Source: Bacteroidaceae bacterium (lineage in GTDB: Bacteria; Bacteroidota; Bacteroidia; Bacteroidales; Bacteroidaceae). From it: a stretch of 64,000 bases of DNA. A model generated the notes under the pieces. It was not told where the DNA came from. It saw only the letters and a list, made by a program, of their open reading frames with translations, and ran no database searches. Every line of letters begins with the position of its first letter. Position 1 is the first letter of the stretch. The translations under genes and the position numbers were made by a program. The DNA lies in the NCBI GenBank assembly GCA_017472635.1, contig JAFUPU010000002.1, positions 18,773 through 82,772 of the forward strand, read 5' to 3'. Positions 25,472 to 34,272 of the stretch are shown here, piece by piece.

Positions 25472-25906
25472 ATGAAAATTCAAATCATCAATAAATCACA
25501 TCATGATTTGCCGGCTTATGCAACATTGGCATCAGCAGGAATGGATTTGCGTGCGAATTTGGCTGAGCCAGTTGTGTTAAAACCTTTGCAACGTTGTTTG
25601 ATACCGACCGGACTCTATATGGCTCTCCCGATTGGGTATGAAGCACAAGTACGTCCACGCAGTGGGTTGGCTATCAAGAAGGGTATTACAGTCTTGAATT
25701 CTCCGGGAACAATAGATGCTGATTATCGTGGTGAAATATGTGTGATTCTGGTAAACCTCTCTTCTGAAGAGTTTGTCATCGAAGATGGTGAACGTATTGC
25801 TCAAATGGTGATAGCCCGCCATGAACAGGTCGAATGGGAAACTGTTGATACGTTGGGTGATACAGAACGTGGTGCTGGTGGTTTTGGGCATACAGGTAAA
25901 GATTAG
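25472..25906 (+). CDS. dut: dUTP diphosphatase
   Basis: dUTPase converts dUTP to dUMP, keeping uracil out of DNA and feeding dTMP synthesis. All five trimeric-dUTPase motifs are visible: [37 protein letters not shown] and [12 protein letters not shown] use the ATG at 25472 (MKIQIINKS), giving 144 residues, the usual length; an upstream ATG at 25445 would add nine residues of no family likeness. The next gene starts 9 bp after its stop. Confidence 0.97.
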   Translation: MKIQIINKSHHDLPAYATLASAGMDLRANLAEPVVLKPLQRCLIPTGLYMALPIGYEAQVRPRSGLAIKKGITVLNSPGTIDADYRGEICVILVNLSSEEFVIEDGERIAQMVIARHEQVEWETVDTLGDTERGAGGFGHTGKD

Positions 25907-25915
25907 TTTTTGCAG

Positions 25916-27700
25916 ATGAAGAAAAAAATAAGTTTCATATCTGCCATGATGTGGTGGGAGAGAAGAAGTGCTTGGATGTTATGTGTGGTTGTGGCGACAT
26001 TGTTTTCGTGCTCTTCACATAAACAAACAACTTTGAATGAAAAGCCTCAACTCTCTTACGAAGAAATGCGTAAGTATGATTATTATTTTTTGGAAGCCAC
26101 CCGAATGAAGGAGAAAGGGGAATATGCTGCCTCTATGGAATTGTATGAGCATTGTTTGGCAATCAATCCCTCTTCTGCAGTTTCGATGTATGAGTTGGCG
26201 CAGTATTATGCTTATTTGTCTCAACCCAAGCGCGCACGGGATTTGTTGGAACGGGCTGTCTCTTTGGAGCCCGATAACTTTTGGTATCGACAGACATTGG
26301 CAGCATTTTATCGAAAATTAAAAGAGAATGATAAAGCTATTGCGATGTATGAGCAGATGGTAGAACAATTCCCCGAAAAGAGTGAACTGCTGATGCTGCT
26401 TTATGAGCTATACAGTCAAGAGAAAGATTATGCCAACATGGTTAATGCATTAGACCGATTGGAGTTAAAGGAGGGGAAGAATGAACAGATGAGTATGGAG
26501 AAATTCCGTCTTTATAACCAGTTGGATGATAAAGAGAATGCATTCCGCGAAATAGAGTCGTTGTTGGAAGAGTTTCCGAACGATCTAAACTATAAGGTGT
26601 TGTTAGGCGATTGCTATCTTGACAGTGAGCAACCAGAAAAAGCCTTTCAGGCTTATCAAGAGGTTTTGGATAAAGACCCAGAACATGTAATGGCAAACCA
26701 CTCGTTGATTTATTATTATTCAAAGCAAGGGATGGACTCTTTGGCACAGGTCGTACAGAATCGTTTGTTGGAAAATCCGAAATTGGAGTCTTCGGTACGC
26801 GTCTCTTTGATGCAGAATTTGATAGCTAAGGCTGAGAATGAAAACCGAGACAGCATCTATGTATTGCAGATGTTTGACAAACTGCTGAAAGAGAAACAGC
26901 GTGATGCTGATATGGCGATGCTTTGTTATAGTTATATGAAGCATAAAAAGATGTCAGATGAGGCGGTCAGACCGGTATTGGAAAAAATCTTGGAAATAGA
27001 GCCGGACAATGTGGCTGCTCGCTATAATCTGCTGATGATAGCGGTGAGAAAGAATGATTATGAGGATGCTGTAAAAATTTGCGAGATGGGGGTCCAGTAT
27101 TCTCCAGGGCAATTGCCGTTTTATTATTATTTGGGAATGTCTTATTTGAATGTATCGCGTGAAAAAGAGGCGCTTGATATATTTCGTCGTGGGGTGAAAT
27201 TGACAACTCAAGAAACGGATCGTTCGTTAGTTTCTGACTTTTATCAAATGATAGGAGATTTGAGTTATGCGCAAAATGATAAGATTGCTGCTTATGCTGC
27301 TTATGACTCAGCTTTGGTGTATAAGCCTGATAATATAGGGGTGTTGAATAATTATGCCTATTTCCTCTCTTTAGACAGAAAAGATCTTGATAAAGCTGAA
27401 GAGATGATATACAAAGTGATAAAAGCCGAACCAAAAAGCAGTACTTATCTTGATACTTATGCTTGGGTATTGTTTGAAAAAGGGCGTTATTCTGAGGCAC
27501 GCATATATATTGATGAGGCATTGAAGAATGAAGGAGAGAGAAGTGTGGATATTGTGGAACATTGTGGTGATATATATTATATGTGTGGAGAGGTTGAGAA
27601 AGCTGTAAAATATTGGATACAGGCAGATGAAATGGGAGGAAGTAAATCAAATGTATTGAGAGATAAGATATTACACCGTAAATATATAAAAGCAAAATGA
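25916..27700 (+). CDS. Tetratricopeptide-repeat lipoprotein
   Basis: This 594-residue protein begins with a lipoprotein signal (ATLFSC, Cys32). The rest is TPR helices from about residue 50 to the end; examples are AASMELYEHCLAINPSS, AFQAYQEVLDKDPEH and ALDIFRRGVKLTTQE. It is probably anchored in an envelope membrane as a scaffold. It overlaps the next gene by 4 bp (ATGA), and dut / TPR / DUF4292 / EnvC-like is a recurrent order in Bacteroidales, so a role in envelope biogenesis with its neighbours is likely. A TTG six bases upstream is an alternative start. Confidence 0.88.
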   Translation: MKKKISFISAMMWWERRSAWMLCVVVATLFSCSSHKQTTLNEKPQLSYEEMRKYDYYFLEATRMKEKGEYAASMELYEHCLAINPSSAVSMYELAQYYAYLSQPKRARDLLERAVSLEPDNFWYRQTLAAFYRKLKENDKAIAMYEQMVEQFPEKSELLMLLYELYSQEKDYANMVNALDRLELKEGKNEQMSMEKFRLYNQLDDKENAFREIESLLEEFPNDLNYKVLLGDCYLDSEQPEKAFQAYQEVLDKDPEHVMANHSLIYYYSKQGMDSLAQVVQNRLLENPKLESSVRVSLMQNLIAKAENENRDSIYVLQMFDKLLKEKQRDADMAMLCYSYMKHKKMSDEAVRPVLEKILEIEPDNVAARYNLLMIAVRKNDYEDAVKICEMGVQYSPGQLPFYYYLGMSYLNVSREKEALDIFRRGVKLTTQETDRSLVSDFYQMIGDLSYAQNDKIAAYAAYDSALVYKPDNIGVLNNYAYFLSLDRKDLDKAEEMIYKVIKAEPKSSTYLDTYAWVLFEKGRYSEARIYIDEALKNEGERSVDIVEHCGDIYYMCGEVEKAVKYWIQADEMGGSKSNVLRDKILHRKYIKAK

Positions 27701-28542
27701 AAAAGATAATAAATCTGCGGTTGGCATTGGTTGTGATGATTATAGGAGTGTTGGCTTCATGTGGAACCAAGAAAAGTACCGTTTCTTCGGAGAGCAATTT
27801 GAGTGCGTTGTCTGATGGAGCATATTTAAAAAGGGTTTTAGCTAATGCTCCTGAGTTTGAGGAGTTTTCTTCTAAGATGAAATTTACCTTGCAGTATGGA
27901 CAAGAACGAATTTCTGTGGGAGGCAGTATAAAAATGGTAAAGGATGAGGTTATTCAGCTCTCTTTGGTGGCTATAGGTATTGTAGAAGCTGCTAAAATAG
28001 AGATAACTCCCAAAAGAATCTTGATTCTCGATAGAATAGGACGTCGGTATATTGATATTCCTTATAAAGATTTTAGTTTCTTTGCAGAGAGTGATGTAGA
28101 TTTTTATACGTTGCAGTCACTTTTTCGTAATGAATTGTTTTTGCCTGGAGTAAAACGCTTGAAGAATAGTGAGTTGGTTGAATTTAAGGTGACTAAGGGA
28201 GAGACTCAAGCGACACTGACAGCCCGTGAAAATCGTAAACTGACTTATGCGTTTCTTGCTGCTCTTGCTGATGGAACTTTGCAAAAATCGCAAATCTATG
28301 TGACTGCAAAGCAAACATCCAAGTATCAGATGAGTTGGGGGTATGCTGATTTTCTTTTGCTTGATGGAAAGAATTTCCCTGCTCAAATGGATTTGTCTTT
28401 GACAGGAACAACCAAACCCGTAAAAGCCGCTTTCACTTTTTCTCGTTGGAAGACTGAAGCTGAATACGAACCTGTGACAATTCCAAATCGCTATAAAGAA
28501 GTAGAACCTGTTGAAATCTTGAAGCATCTGTTGGCTTTATGA
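27697..28542 (+). CDS. DUF4292 lipoprotein
   Basis: This 281-residue protein has a lipobox ending VLASC (Cys22). The body is a beta-rich fold of the DUF4292 type, reminiscent of LolA/LolB: FSSKMKFTLQYGQERISVGGSIKMVKDEVIQLSL, then AAKIEITPKRILILDRIGRRYI. LolB-like proteins receive lipoproteins at the outer membrane; whether this one does is inference. It is translationally coupled to the genes on both sides (4-bp overlaps), which implies fixed stoichiometry. Confidence 0.85.
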   Translation: MKKIINLRLALVVMIIGVLASCGTKKSTVSSESNLSALSDGAYLKRVLANAPEFEEFSSKMKFTLQYGQERISVGGSIKMVKDEVIQLSLVAIGIVEAAKIEITPKRILILDRIGRRYIDIPYKDFSFFAESDVDFYTLQSLFRNELFLPGVKRLKNSELVEFKVTKGETQATLTARENRKLTYAFLAALADGTLQKSQIYVTAKQTSKYQMSWGYADFLLLDGKNFPAQMDLSLTGTTKPVKAAFTFSRWKTEAEYEPVTIPNRYKEVEPVEILKHLLAL

Positions 28543-29849
28543 TGAGTTTGCGTTTAACGTTTGTGTTGTTTGTCTCCTTTTGGATGCAATTCGCTTTTGC
28601 ACAGTCAAGCAAGAAAATTAAAGAGCTTGAAAACCAAAGGGGGGAATTGCTGGAACAGATAGAGCAATCTGAAACGTTGTTGCTTTCCACTAAAAAGGAT
28701 GTGAAGAGTCAATTGAGTGATTTGAACTTGATGAACAGCCGTATCGGAGAACGCAAAAAACTGATTGCTTCTATTGAAAAGGATATCCGGACATTGGATG
28801 AAGAGGTGCTTGCGCTTGAACGTCAAATGAAGCAATTGGAAACAGAATTGAACGAGAAACAGCAGAAATATGCTTCTTCGGTATTGTATATGCGTAAAAA
28901 TCGGTCAATACACGAGAAACTGATGTTTATTTTTTCTGCCCAAACGTTAAATCAAACCTATCGGCGCTTGCGATATGTAAATGAGTATGCAACATTCCAG
29001 CGTGTACAAGGAGAACAGATTAAGGAGAAGCAGCAACAGGTCATTGCAAAAAAACAGGAGGTGTTGTTGGTGAAGGGAGAGAAAGCTAATTTGTTGCAGC
29101 AGCGTACCGAGGAGCAGAGAAAGATGGAAGAGCAGGAAAAACAACAACGTGCATTGGTTGCCAAACTTCAAAAGAAACAACGTGGAATACAAAGTGAACT
29201 GAATCGTCAACGCAAGGAACAAAAAAGATTGAATGACCGCATTGACCGCCTGATAGAAGAAGAGATTGCGGCTGCTAAGCGCAGAGCTGCTGAAGAAGAG
29301 CGTAAGCGAAAGGCTGAAGCGGCTAAACAGAAGCAGGGCAGTAGAGAAGGGCATAAAGTTGATGCTTCGGTAAAGCCTATAGACAAAAGCGTACCTATGA
29401 TGGACGCTTATAATGGAGACTTGCGCTTGTCCAGCAACTTTGAGCAGAATCGTGGACGTTTGCCGGTTCCTATTGAAGGTGCTTATGCTGTTGTGGGACA
29501 TTTCGGTCAATATAATGTGCAAGGGTTGAAGAATGTCAGGTTAGACAACAAGGGTATAGACATTCGGGGAAAAGCAGGTACACAAGCTTGTGCTGTTTTT
29601 GATGGTGAAGTGTCTGCTGTATTTCAAGACCCATCGGGTCGAAAGACATGGGGAGTCCTTATTCGTCATGGGAACTATATTTCCGTTTATTTCAATTTGG
29701 CAACAACCACAGTGAAGAAGGGGCAAAAAGTGAAGACTCGTGCTCCTATTGGGAAAGTGGCTGTAGATGCTTCAGGAAGTACAGTATTGCATTTTCAATT
29801 ACGTAAAGAGAAAGCCAAACTGAATCCTGAGCGGTGGTTGAAGTTGTAA
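28539..29849 (+). CDS. EnvC-like factor with degenerate M23/LytM domain
   Basis: This 436-residue exported protein (signal peptide ending FAFAQ) has a long coiled coil (about residues 22-255) and a C-terminal LytM/M23 domain, the EnvC layout. EnvC activates cell-wall amidases at division. The zinc ligands look mostly lost: the usual HKGID is NKGID (Asn337, with Asp341 kept), the usual YAHL is YFNL, and the HLH motif is VLHFQL with only the last His left. It therefore probably regulates rather than cuts peptidoglycan. It is last in the dut-TPR-DUF4292 run. Confidence 0.9.
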   Translation: MMSLRLTFVLFVSFWMQFAFAQSSKKIKELENQRGELLEQIEQSETLLLSTKKDVKSQLSDLNLMNSRIGERKKLIASIEKDIRTLDEEVLALERQMKQLETELNEKQQKYASSVLYMRKNRSIHEKLMFIFSAQTLNQTYRRLRYVNEYATFQRVQGEQIKEKQQQVIAKKQEVLLVKGEKANLLQQRTEEQRKMEEQEKQQRALVAKLQKKQRGIQSELNRQRKEQKRLNDRIDRLIEEEIAAAKRRAAEEERKRKAEAAKQKQGSREGHKVDASVKPIDKSVPMMDAYNGDLRLSSNFEQNRGRLPVPIEGAYAVVGHFGQYNVQGLKNVRLDNKGIDIRGKAGTQACAVFDGEVSAVFQDPSGRKTWGVLIRHGNYISVYFNLATTTVKKGQKVKTRAPIGKVAVDASGSTVLHFQLRKEKAKLNPERWLKL

Positions 29850-29880
29850 TTGTTGCGTTATCCGGTGTGAACATTTTTAT

Positions 29881-29922
29881 GAATCGGGCTGTTTTGAACA
29901 TGTTTAATCAAAAAACCGATTC
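29881..29922 (+). promoter_or_regulatory. Hairpin immediately before the porin start codon
   Basis: GAATCGG (29881-29887) pairs with CCGATTC (29916-29922), with further pairing of GTTTTGA to TCAAAA inside. It ends two bases before the ATG at 29925, so it would cover the translation start region of the transcript. It has no T-run, so it is not a clear terminator for the gene before. Confidence 0.5.
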
Positions 29923-29924
29923 AA

Positions 29925-31202
29925 ATGAAAAGTTCAGTAAGAAATCTATTTTGGGTATGCTCAATGGGCATGACCTCTTCTGTATTGTTTGCACAGAACA
30001 ATGTTGTAATAGAAAATCAAGTGCCCAACAGTATTATGCTTGTTTCTGTCAATCAGGCAGGCGATGAGATTATCCGTATTTTAAATGAAAACCAACTGCC
30101 TCATTTTCATGACACACAGGCACCCCGTTTCCTGTTGACAGACCGTGAAGGGAATTATGCATTGGGTATAGGAGGGTATGTTCGTGCGGTAGCCGAATAT
30201 GATTTGGGGGGAATTGTGGATGATGTGGATTTTGCTCCTGCTTTAATTCCGAATCATAGTGATATCCGTAATCAGTTCCAAATGGATGCAAGTACAGCCA
30301 ATCTCTTTTTGAAGTTGGTGGGACGTTCTGATTTGTTGGGCGACTTCATTGTGCATACAGAAGGAAACTTTCGTGGAACTGGGAATACCTTTAAATTGCG
30401 CAATGCTTACATCGCCTTCCGTAATGTGACGCTTGGTTATACCTATGGCGGTTTTATGGATGCTGCTGCCATGCCGTCAACCATCGATTTTCAGGGACCC
30501 AATGGAGCCACTTTCTATCGTACGACTCAACTTGCTTATACATATAAAGGATGGAGCGATCTGTGGTTAAATGCTTCTGTTGAAATGCCGGAGGTGAGTG
30601 CTACTTCGGGTGGAGGAACCACAATAACCCATCAACGTTTGCCTGACTTTACAGCTTATGTTCAGTACAATTGTGGTTACAACAGTCATCTTCGGTTAGG
30701 AGGAATCATCCGCAGCATGACTTACAATAATGAGGCGACCGGGAAAAATGCTGATGTTACGGGCTACGGTGTTCAGGCTTCTGCCGTATTGGGGATGGAT
30801 GCTTTCCGGTTTTTTGGACAGTTCACTTATGGAAAAGGTATCGGTCGTTATTTCAATGATTTAGGGGAATTGGATGTCGATTTGGTTGAATGTGCCAATG
30901 AAGATGGGCGTTTACAAGCATTGCCTATGTTAGGATGGTATGCCGGATTGCAATACAATATTACTCCTTCATTGTTTACTTCTGCAACTTACAGCATGTC
31001 ACGTCTTTATTCTGAGAATGGTTATGCTTCCCTTTCTCCGGATAATTACCGCTATGGTCAATATCTTGTGGCTAACCTCATTTGGAATGCGAGTCAAAAC
31101 CTACAATTGGGTGCTGAATATCTGCGTGGGTGGCGGACCGATTTTGACCATTCGTCTCATCATGCCAATCGAATCTGTCTGATGGCTAAATATGCGTTCT
31201 GA
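29925..31202 (+). CDS. Outer-membrane porin (DcaP-like)
   Basis: This 425-residue protein has a signal peptide ending SVLFAQ, a short N-terminal helix-prone segment (about residues 40-60) and a long beta-barrel region with a final phenylalanine (MAKYAF). Features such as FKLRNAYIAFRNVTLGYTYGGFMDAAAMPSTIDFQGP match the DcaP-like porin superfamily, whose members form trimeric channels for small acidic solutes. Substrate is unknown. It follows the EnvC-like gene by 75 bp and has no close partner gene. Confidence 0.8.
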   Translation: MKSSVRNLFWVCSMGMTSSVLFAQNNVVIENQVPNSIMLVSVNQAGDEIIRILNENQLPHFHDTQAPRFLLTDREGNYALGIGGYVRAVAEYDLGGIVDDVDFAPALIPNHSDIRNQFQMDASTANLFLKLVGRSDLLGDFIVHTEGNFRGTGNTFKLRNAYIAFRNVTLGYTYGGFMDAAAMPSTIDFQGPNGATFYRTTQLAYTYKGWSDLWLNASVEMPEVSATSGGGTTITHQRLPDFTAYVQYNCGYNSHLRLGGIIRSMTYNNEATGKNADVTGYGVQASAVLGMDAFRFFGQFTYGKGIGRYFNDLGELDVDLVECANEDGRLQALPMLGWYAGLQYNITPSLFTSATYSMSRLYSENGYASLSPDNYRYGQYLVANLIWNASQNLQLGAEYLRGWRTDFDHSSHHANRICLMAKYAF

Positions 31203-31310
31203 TATGGTATACTGGTTGTCAGGCAAGTCTGTTTTGCCGTTATAAGGTTTTTCTTCCTTAAATTACATTAATTTTTTCACTTGTCTTAGTTTCTTGCTTC
31301 GGTTATTTTC

Positions 31311-31318
31311 TACCTTTG
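31311..31318 (+). promoter_or_regulatory. Promoter -7 box of the TPR/OmpA-like gene
   Basis: TACCTTTG is an exact TAnnTTTG match, 63 bp upstream of the ATG at 31382. It lies in the 179-bp gap after the porin. Confidence 0.55.
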
Positions 31319-31381
31319 CATCATATTATGAGCTAAAGAATAGATTACAAAAAGAATACCGACTAATTAATAGACTGAAAG

Positions 31382-33082
31382 ATGAAGAAAATGTGGATGC
31401 CATTGATGATGGCGTTGGTTGCCGTACTGACATCGTGCGGTAGCAAAATGGGAGAATTGAATGCGGAGTTGTTCACTACCACCCCGGGAGTTTTAGAAGC
31501 AGTGGGCGGACAGGTGCCGGTAACCATTAATGGGAAGTTCCCCGAGAAGTATTTCAACAAGAAAGCTCAGGTAACGGTGACTCCTGTGTTGAAGTGGAAT
31601 GGCGGACAGGTGGTAGGAACCTCGGCAACCTTCCGTGGAGAAAAGGTGGAGAGTAACGACCAGATGATCAACTATCGGTTAGGAGGAAACTACACGATGA
31701 AGACCACCTTTGACTATGTGCCTGAGATGGCAAAAAGTGAACTGTATCTGCAGTTTACCGCCAAGGTGGGTAAAAAGGAGGTTGAGATACCGGCTGTGAA
31801 GATTGCAGACGGAGTCATTGCTACATCTGAGTTAGTGGGGACTACTGTGAAGAGTGCTACAGCTGCAGTGGCAGAAGATGCATTCCAACGCGTGATAAAG
31901 CAGGCTAAGGAAGCCAATATCAGATTCTTGATACAGCAGGCAAACTTGAGAGCCAGTGAACTGAAGAGCCAAGAGATGACTGAGTTCAATGAGACTATGG
32001 CAGGCATCAAGGCTGATGAAGAGCGCAAAATCCTGAGCAATGTAGAAGTTACAGCCTATGCTTCACCTGATGGCGAGTATGGATTGAACGAACGCCTGGC
32101 AGGAAACCGCGAGACCAACGCTGCCAAGTATGTAGAGAAGCAGTTGAAGAAAGAGAAGCTCGAGGGATATGTAGATACCAAATATACAGCAGAAGACTGG
32201 GACGGATTCCGTGAACTGGTAGAACGTAGCAACATACAAGACAAAGAGGTGATACTGCGTGTACTCTCAATGTATACCGACCCCGAACGTCGTGAGCAAG
32301 AGATTAAGAACATCTCTTCGGTTTACAAGACGTTGACCGATGAAATCTTGCCCCAATTGCGTAGGGCACGACTGACTTTGAACTACGAACTCATCGGACG
32401 TTCTGACGATGAGATTATGCAGACTTATGCAGCCTCACCGCGTGAACTGAGTGTTGAAGAATTGCTTTATGCTGCTACATTGGTTGAGAGTATAGCTGAT
32501 AAGGAAGCTATTTATCGGAAGACTGCTGAAATCTATCCTAACGATTATCGTGCGAACAACAACTTGGCAGAACTTGCATACAAGCAGGGAAAATTGGAAA
32601 CGGCCCTTACTTATCTTGAAAAGGCTGCAGCTATCAATCCGGCTGCTTCTGAGGTGAATGCCAATATGGGGCTGATTGCACTTGCTAAGGGTGATAAAGA
32701 AACGGCTGAAACCTATTTTTCAAAAGCGTCAGGAGTCAAAACCCTGAATGAATCATTGGGAAATCTTTATATAGCCCAAGGACAGTATGACCGTGCGGTA
32801 AGTGCATTCGGTGAAGCTGAAACTAACAGCGCAGCTTTGGCACAGATTTTGGCAAAAGATTACAATAAGGCAAAAAATACGCTGCAAGCAGTAGCAAACC
32901 CTGACGGATACACAGAATACTTGAAAGCCGTATTGGGAGCACGCACCGGAAATACAGCGATGGTACTTGCAGGTTTGAAGAAAGCAGTAGAACAAGATCC
33001 TACTTTGGCAAAAAAAGCATTGGAAGACCTGGAATTTGCCAAATATGTAACCAATGCCGACTTTTTGAACGCATTGAAATAA
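31382..33082 (+). CDS. Envelope lipoprotein with OmpA-like and TPR segments
   Basis: This 566-residue protein has a lipobox ending VLTSC. Residues about 20-150 form a beta domain. About residues 215-260 resemble an OmpA-like peptidoglycan-binding fold (VEVTAYASPDGEYGLNERLA then NRETNAAKYVEKQL). Residues about 365-475 are TPR-like (YRANNNLAELAYKQGKLETA, then AINPAASEVNANMGLIAL). The combination suggests a lipoprotein tying the outer membrane to the cell wall and presenting a scaffold. It shares architecture elements with PorE of the T9SS, but I see no beta-propeller, so I do not name it so. It is monocistronic, with its own promoter and a large terminator hairpin. Confidence 0.75.
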   Translation: MKKMWMPLMMALVAVLTSCGSKMGELNAELFTTTPGVLEAVGGQVPVTINGKFPEKYFNKKAQVTVTPVLKWNGGQVVGTSATFRGEKVESNDQMINYRLGGNYTMKTTFDYVPEMAKSELYLQFTAKVGKKEVEIPAVKIADGVIATSELVGTTVKSATAAVAEDAFQRVIKQAKEANIRFLIQQANLRASELKSQEMTEFNETMAGIKADEERKILSNVEVTAYASPDGEYGLNERLAGNRETNAAKYVEKQLKKEKLEGYVDTKYTAEDWDGFRELVERSNIQDKEVILRVLSMYTDPERREQEIKNISSVYKTLTDEILPQLRRARLTLNYELIGRSDDEIMQTYAASPRELSVEELLYAATLVESIADKEAIYRKTAEIYPNDYRANNNLAELAYKQGKLETALTYLEKAAAINPAASEVNANMGLIALAKGDKETAETYFSKASGVKTLNESLGNLYIAQGQYDRAVSAFGEAETNSAALAQILAKDYNKAKNTLQAVANPDGYTEYLKAVLGARTGNTAMVLAGLKKAVEQDPTLAKKALEDLEFAKYVTNADFLNALK

Positions 33083-33095
33083 AAATAGCGCACAA

Positions 33096-33190
33096 GTGAT
33101 AAGCTGCAAACGACGGGCGATGGGCATCTGAGTGCATTAGTACCGCACATGGCTTACTCGTCGTTTGTAGCTTCACTACTTTTTCAATTT
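33096..33190 (+). terminator. Large hairpin terminator
   Basis: AAGCTGCAAACGACG (33101-33115) pairs with CGTCGTTTGTAGCTT (33159-33173) with one G-T pair, extended by GTGA and CAC outside. A T-rich stretch (TACTTTTTCAATTTTT) follows. The 43-nt loop is unusually long. It separates the TPR/OmpA-like gene from the next one. Confidence 0.65.
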
Positions 33191-33204
33191 TTGAATCGTT
33201 AATT

Positions 33205-34227
33205 GTGAATTGTGATTTGAAACATCTGCCTTTATTCTTTTTTATTCTTTTGTTTGCTTCTTGCCAGAGCGAGGAGAGCAACCTTTTTCGTCTGAAAGGA
33301 GACTTGCATGGGCTGACAGATACGGTTGTTTATCTTTATCCGGCTTTCTCAGAGCCTGATACCCTGATAGAAGTACCTGTCAAGCAAGGAAAATTCAGCA
33401 ATTCATTTCCTTTGGACACAGTCCATCCCTTTTGTTTGTATATAGGTAGTCTTGACTGCAACGTAGTGTTGTTTGCAGAGAGTGGAAAGACGTTAGAGGT
33501 GAAGGGAGACACGTCGGTCTGGAGCGTGAGTGGAGGCGGAAATTTGCAGGCTGAATGGAATGAATTCTTTGCGCTTGCCGCACGGGCGCAAGATTATGAA
33601 CGGGAGTTGCATCTGGCAGACAGTTTTATTTCAACTCATCCCCATTCAGAGGTCAGTCTCTATTTGATTGAACGTTATTTCCTGCAAGCCAGGCGTCCCG
33701 ATGAAGATTTGGTGAACCGCCTGCTTGACCGCTTGAGCGGGAACATGCAAGACCACCCCTATGTGAACGTATTGCGTGGAAAGAGCGGGCAGAAAACCAC
33801 CCCACGTCACAGTCGGATGCTGCCTGTCGTGAGCCTGCCGGATACAACCGGGAAGGCGGTTGTGACCAACGACCTGAAAGGGAAATATGTGGTGGTAAAC
33901 TTTTGGGCATCGTGGGACGAAGCTTCGCGGGAACGGCAAAAACAGTTAGACAGGTTGGTGAAGAAATATGCCAAGCAACCGGTCGTCTTCTTGAATGTAT
34001 CGTTGGACGTTGACCGTCAGGCATGGATTTCGGCAATCAAGGAAGATACGCTTGCCGGAGTGCAAGTGTGTGATTTCAAAGGGTGGGGAAGTGCATTTGT
34101 CAAGCAGTCGGGTGTCTCAAAGCTACCTCATAGTCTGGTGCGGAACAAAGGAAAAGACATCATTGCTACCGACCAGTGGGAGTCAGCATTGGAAGTTCTG
34201 TTGGATGGGCAGCTGAAAGCGCGTTGA
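33205..34227 (+). CDS. DUF4369/thioredoxin-fold lipoprotein lacking CXXC
   Basis: This 340-residue protein starts at a GTG at 33205 and has a lipobox FASC near residue 20. Residues about 27-120 look like the DUF4369 beta domain (LKGDLHGLTDTVVYLYPAF). The C-terminal 140 residues are a TlpA-like thioredoxin fold (GKYVVVNFWASW). Where TlpA has CPPC, this protein has Asp238-Glu239-Ala240-Ser241 (FWASWDEASR), so both redox cysteines are missing and it cannot be a thiol oxidoreductase of the usual kind. The intact fold suggests a binding or structural role. It sits between a terminator and comM. Confidence 0.8.
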   Translation: MNCDLKHLPLFFFILLFASCQSEESNLFRLKGDLHGLTDTVVYLYPAFSEPDTLIEVPVKQGKFSNSFPLDTVHPFCLYIGSLDCNVVLFAESGKTLEVKGDTSVWSVSGGGNLQAEWNEFFALAARAQDYERELHLADSFISTHPHSEVSLYLIERYFLQARRPDEDLVNRLLDRLSGNMQDHPYVNVLRGKSGQKTTPRHSRMLPVVSLPDTTGKAVVTNDLKGKYVVVNFWASWDEASRERQKQLDRLVKKYAKQPVVFLNVSLDVDRQAWISAIKEDTLAGVQVCDFKGWGSAFVKQSGVSKLPHSLVRNKGKDIIATDQWESALEVLLDGQLKAR

Positions 34228-34272
34228 CCCCGTTGTGTATGGACAATATTTAACTTTAAATTCTGATATCAA

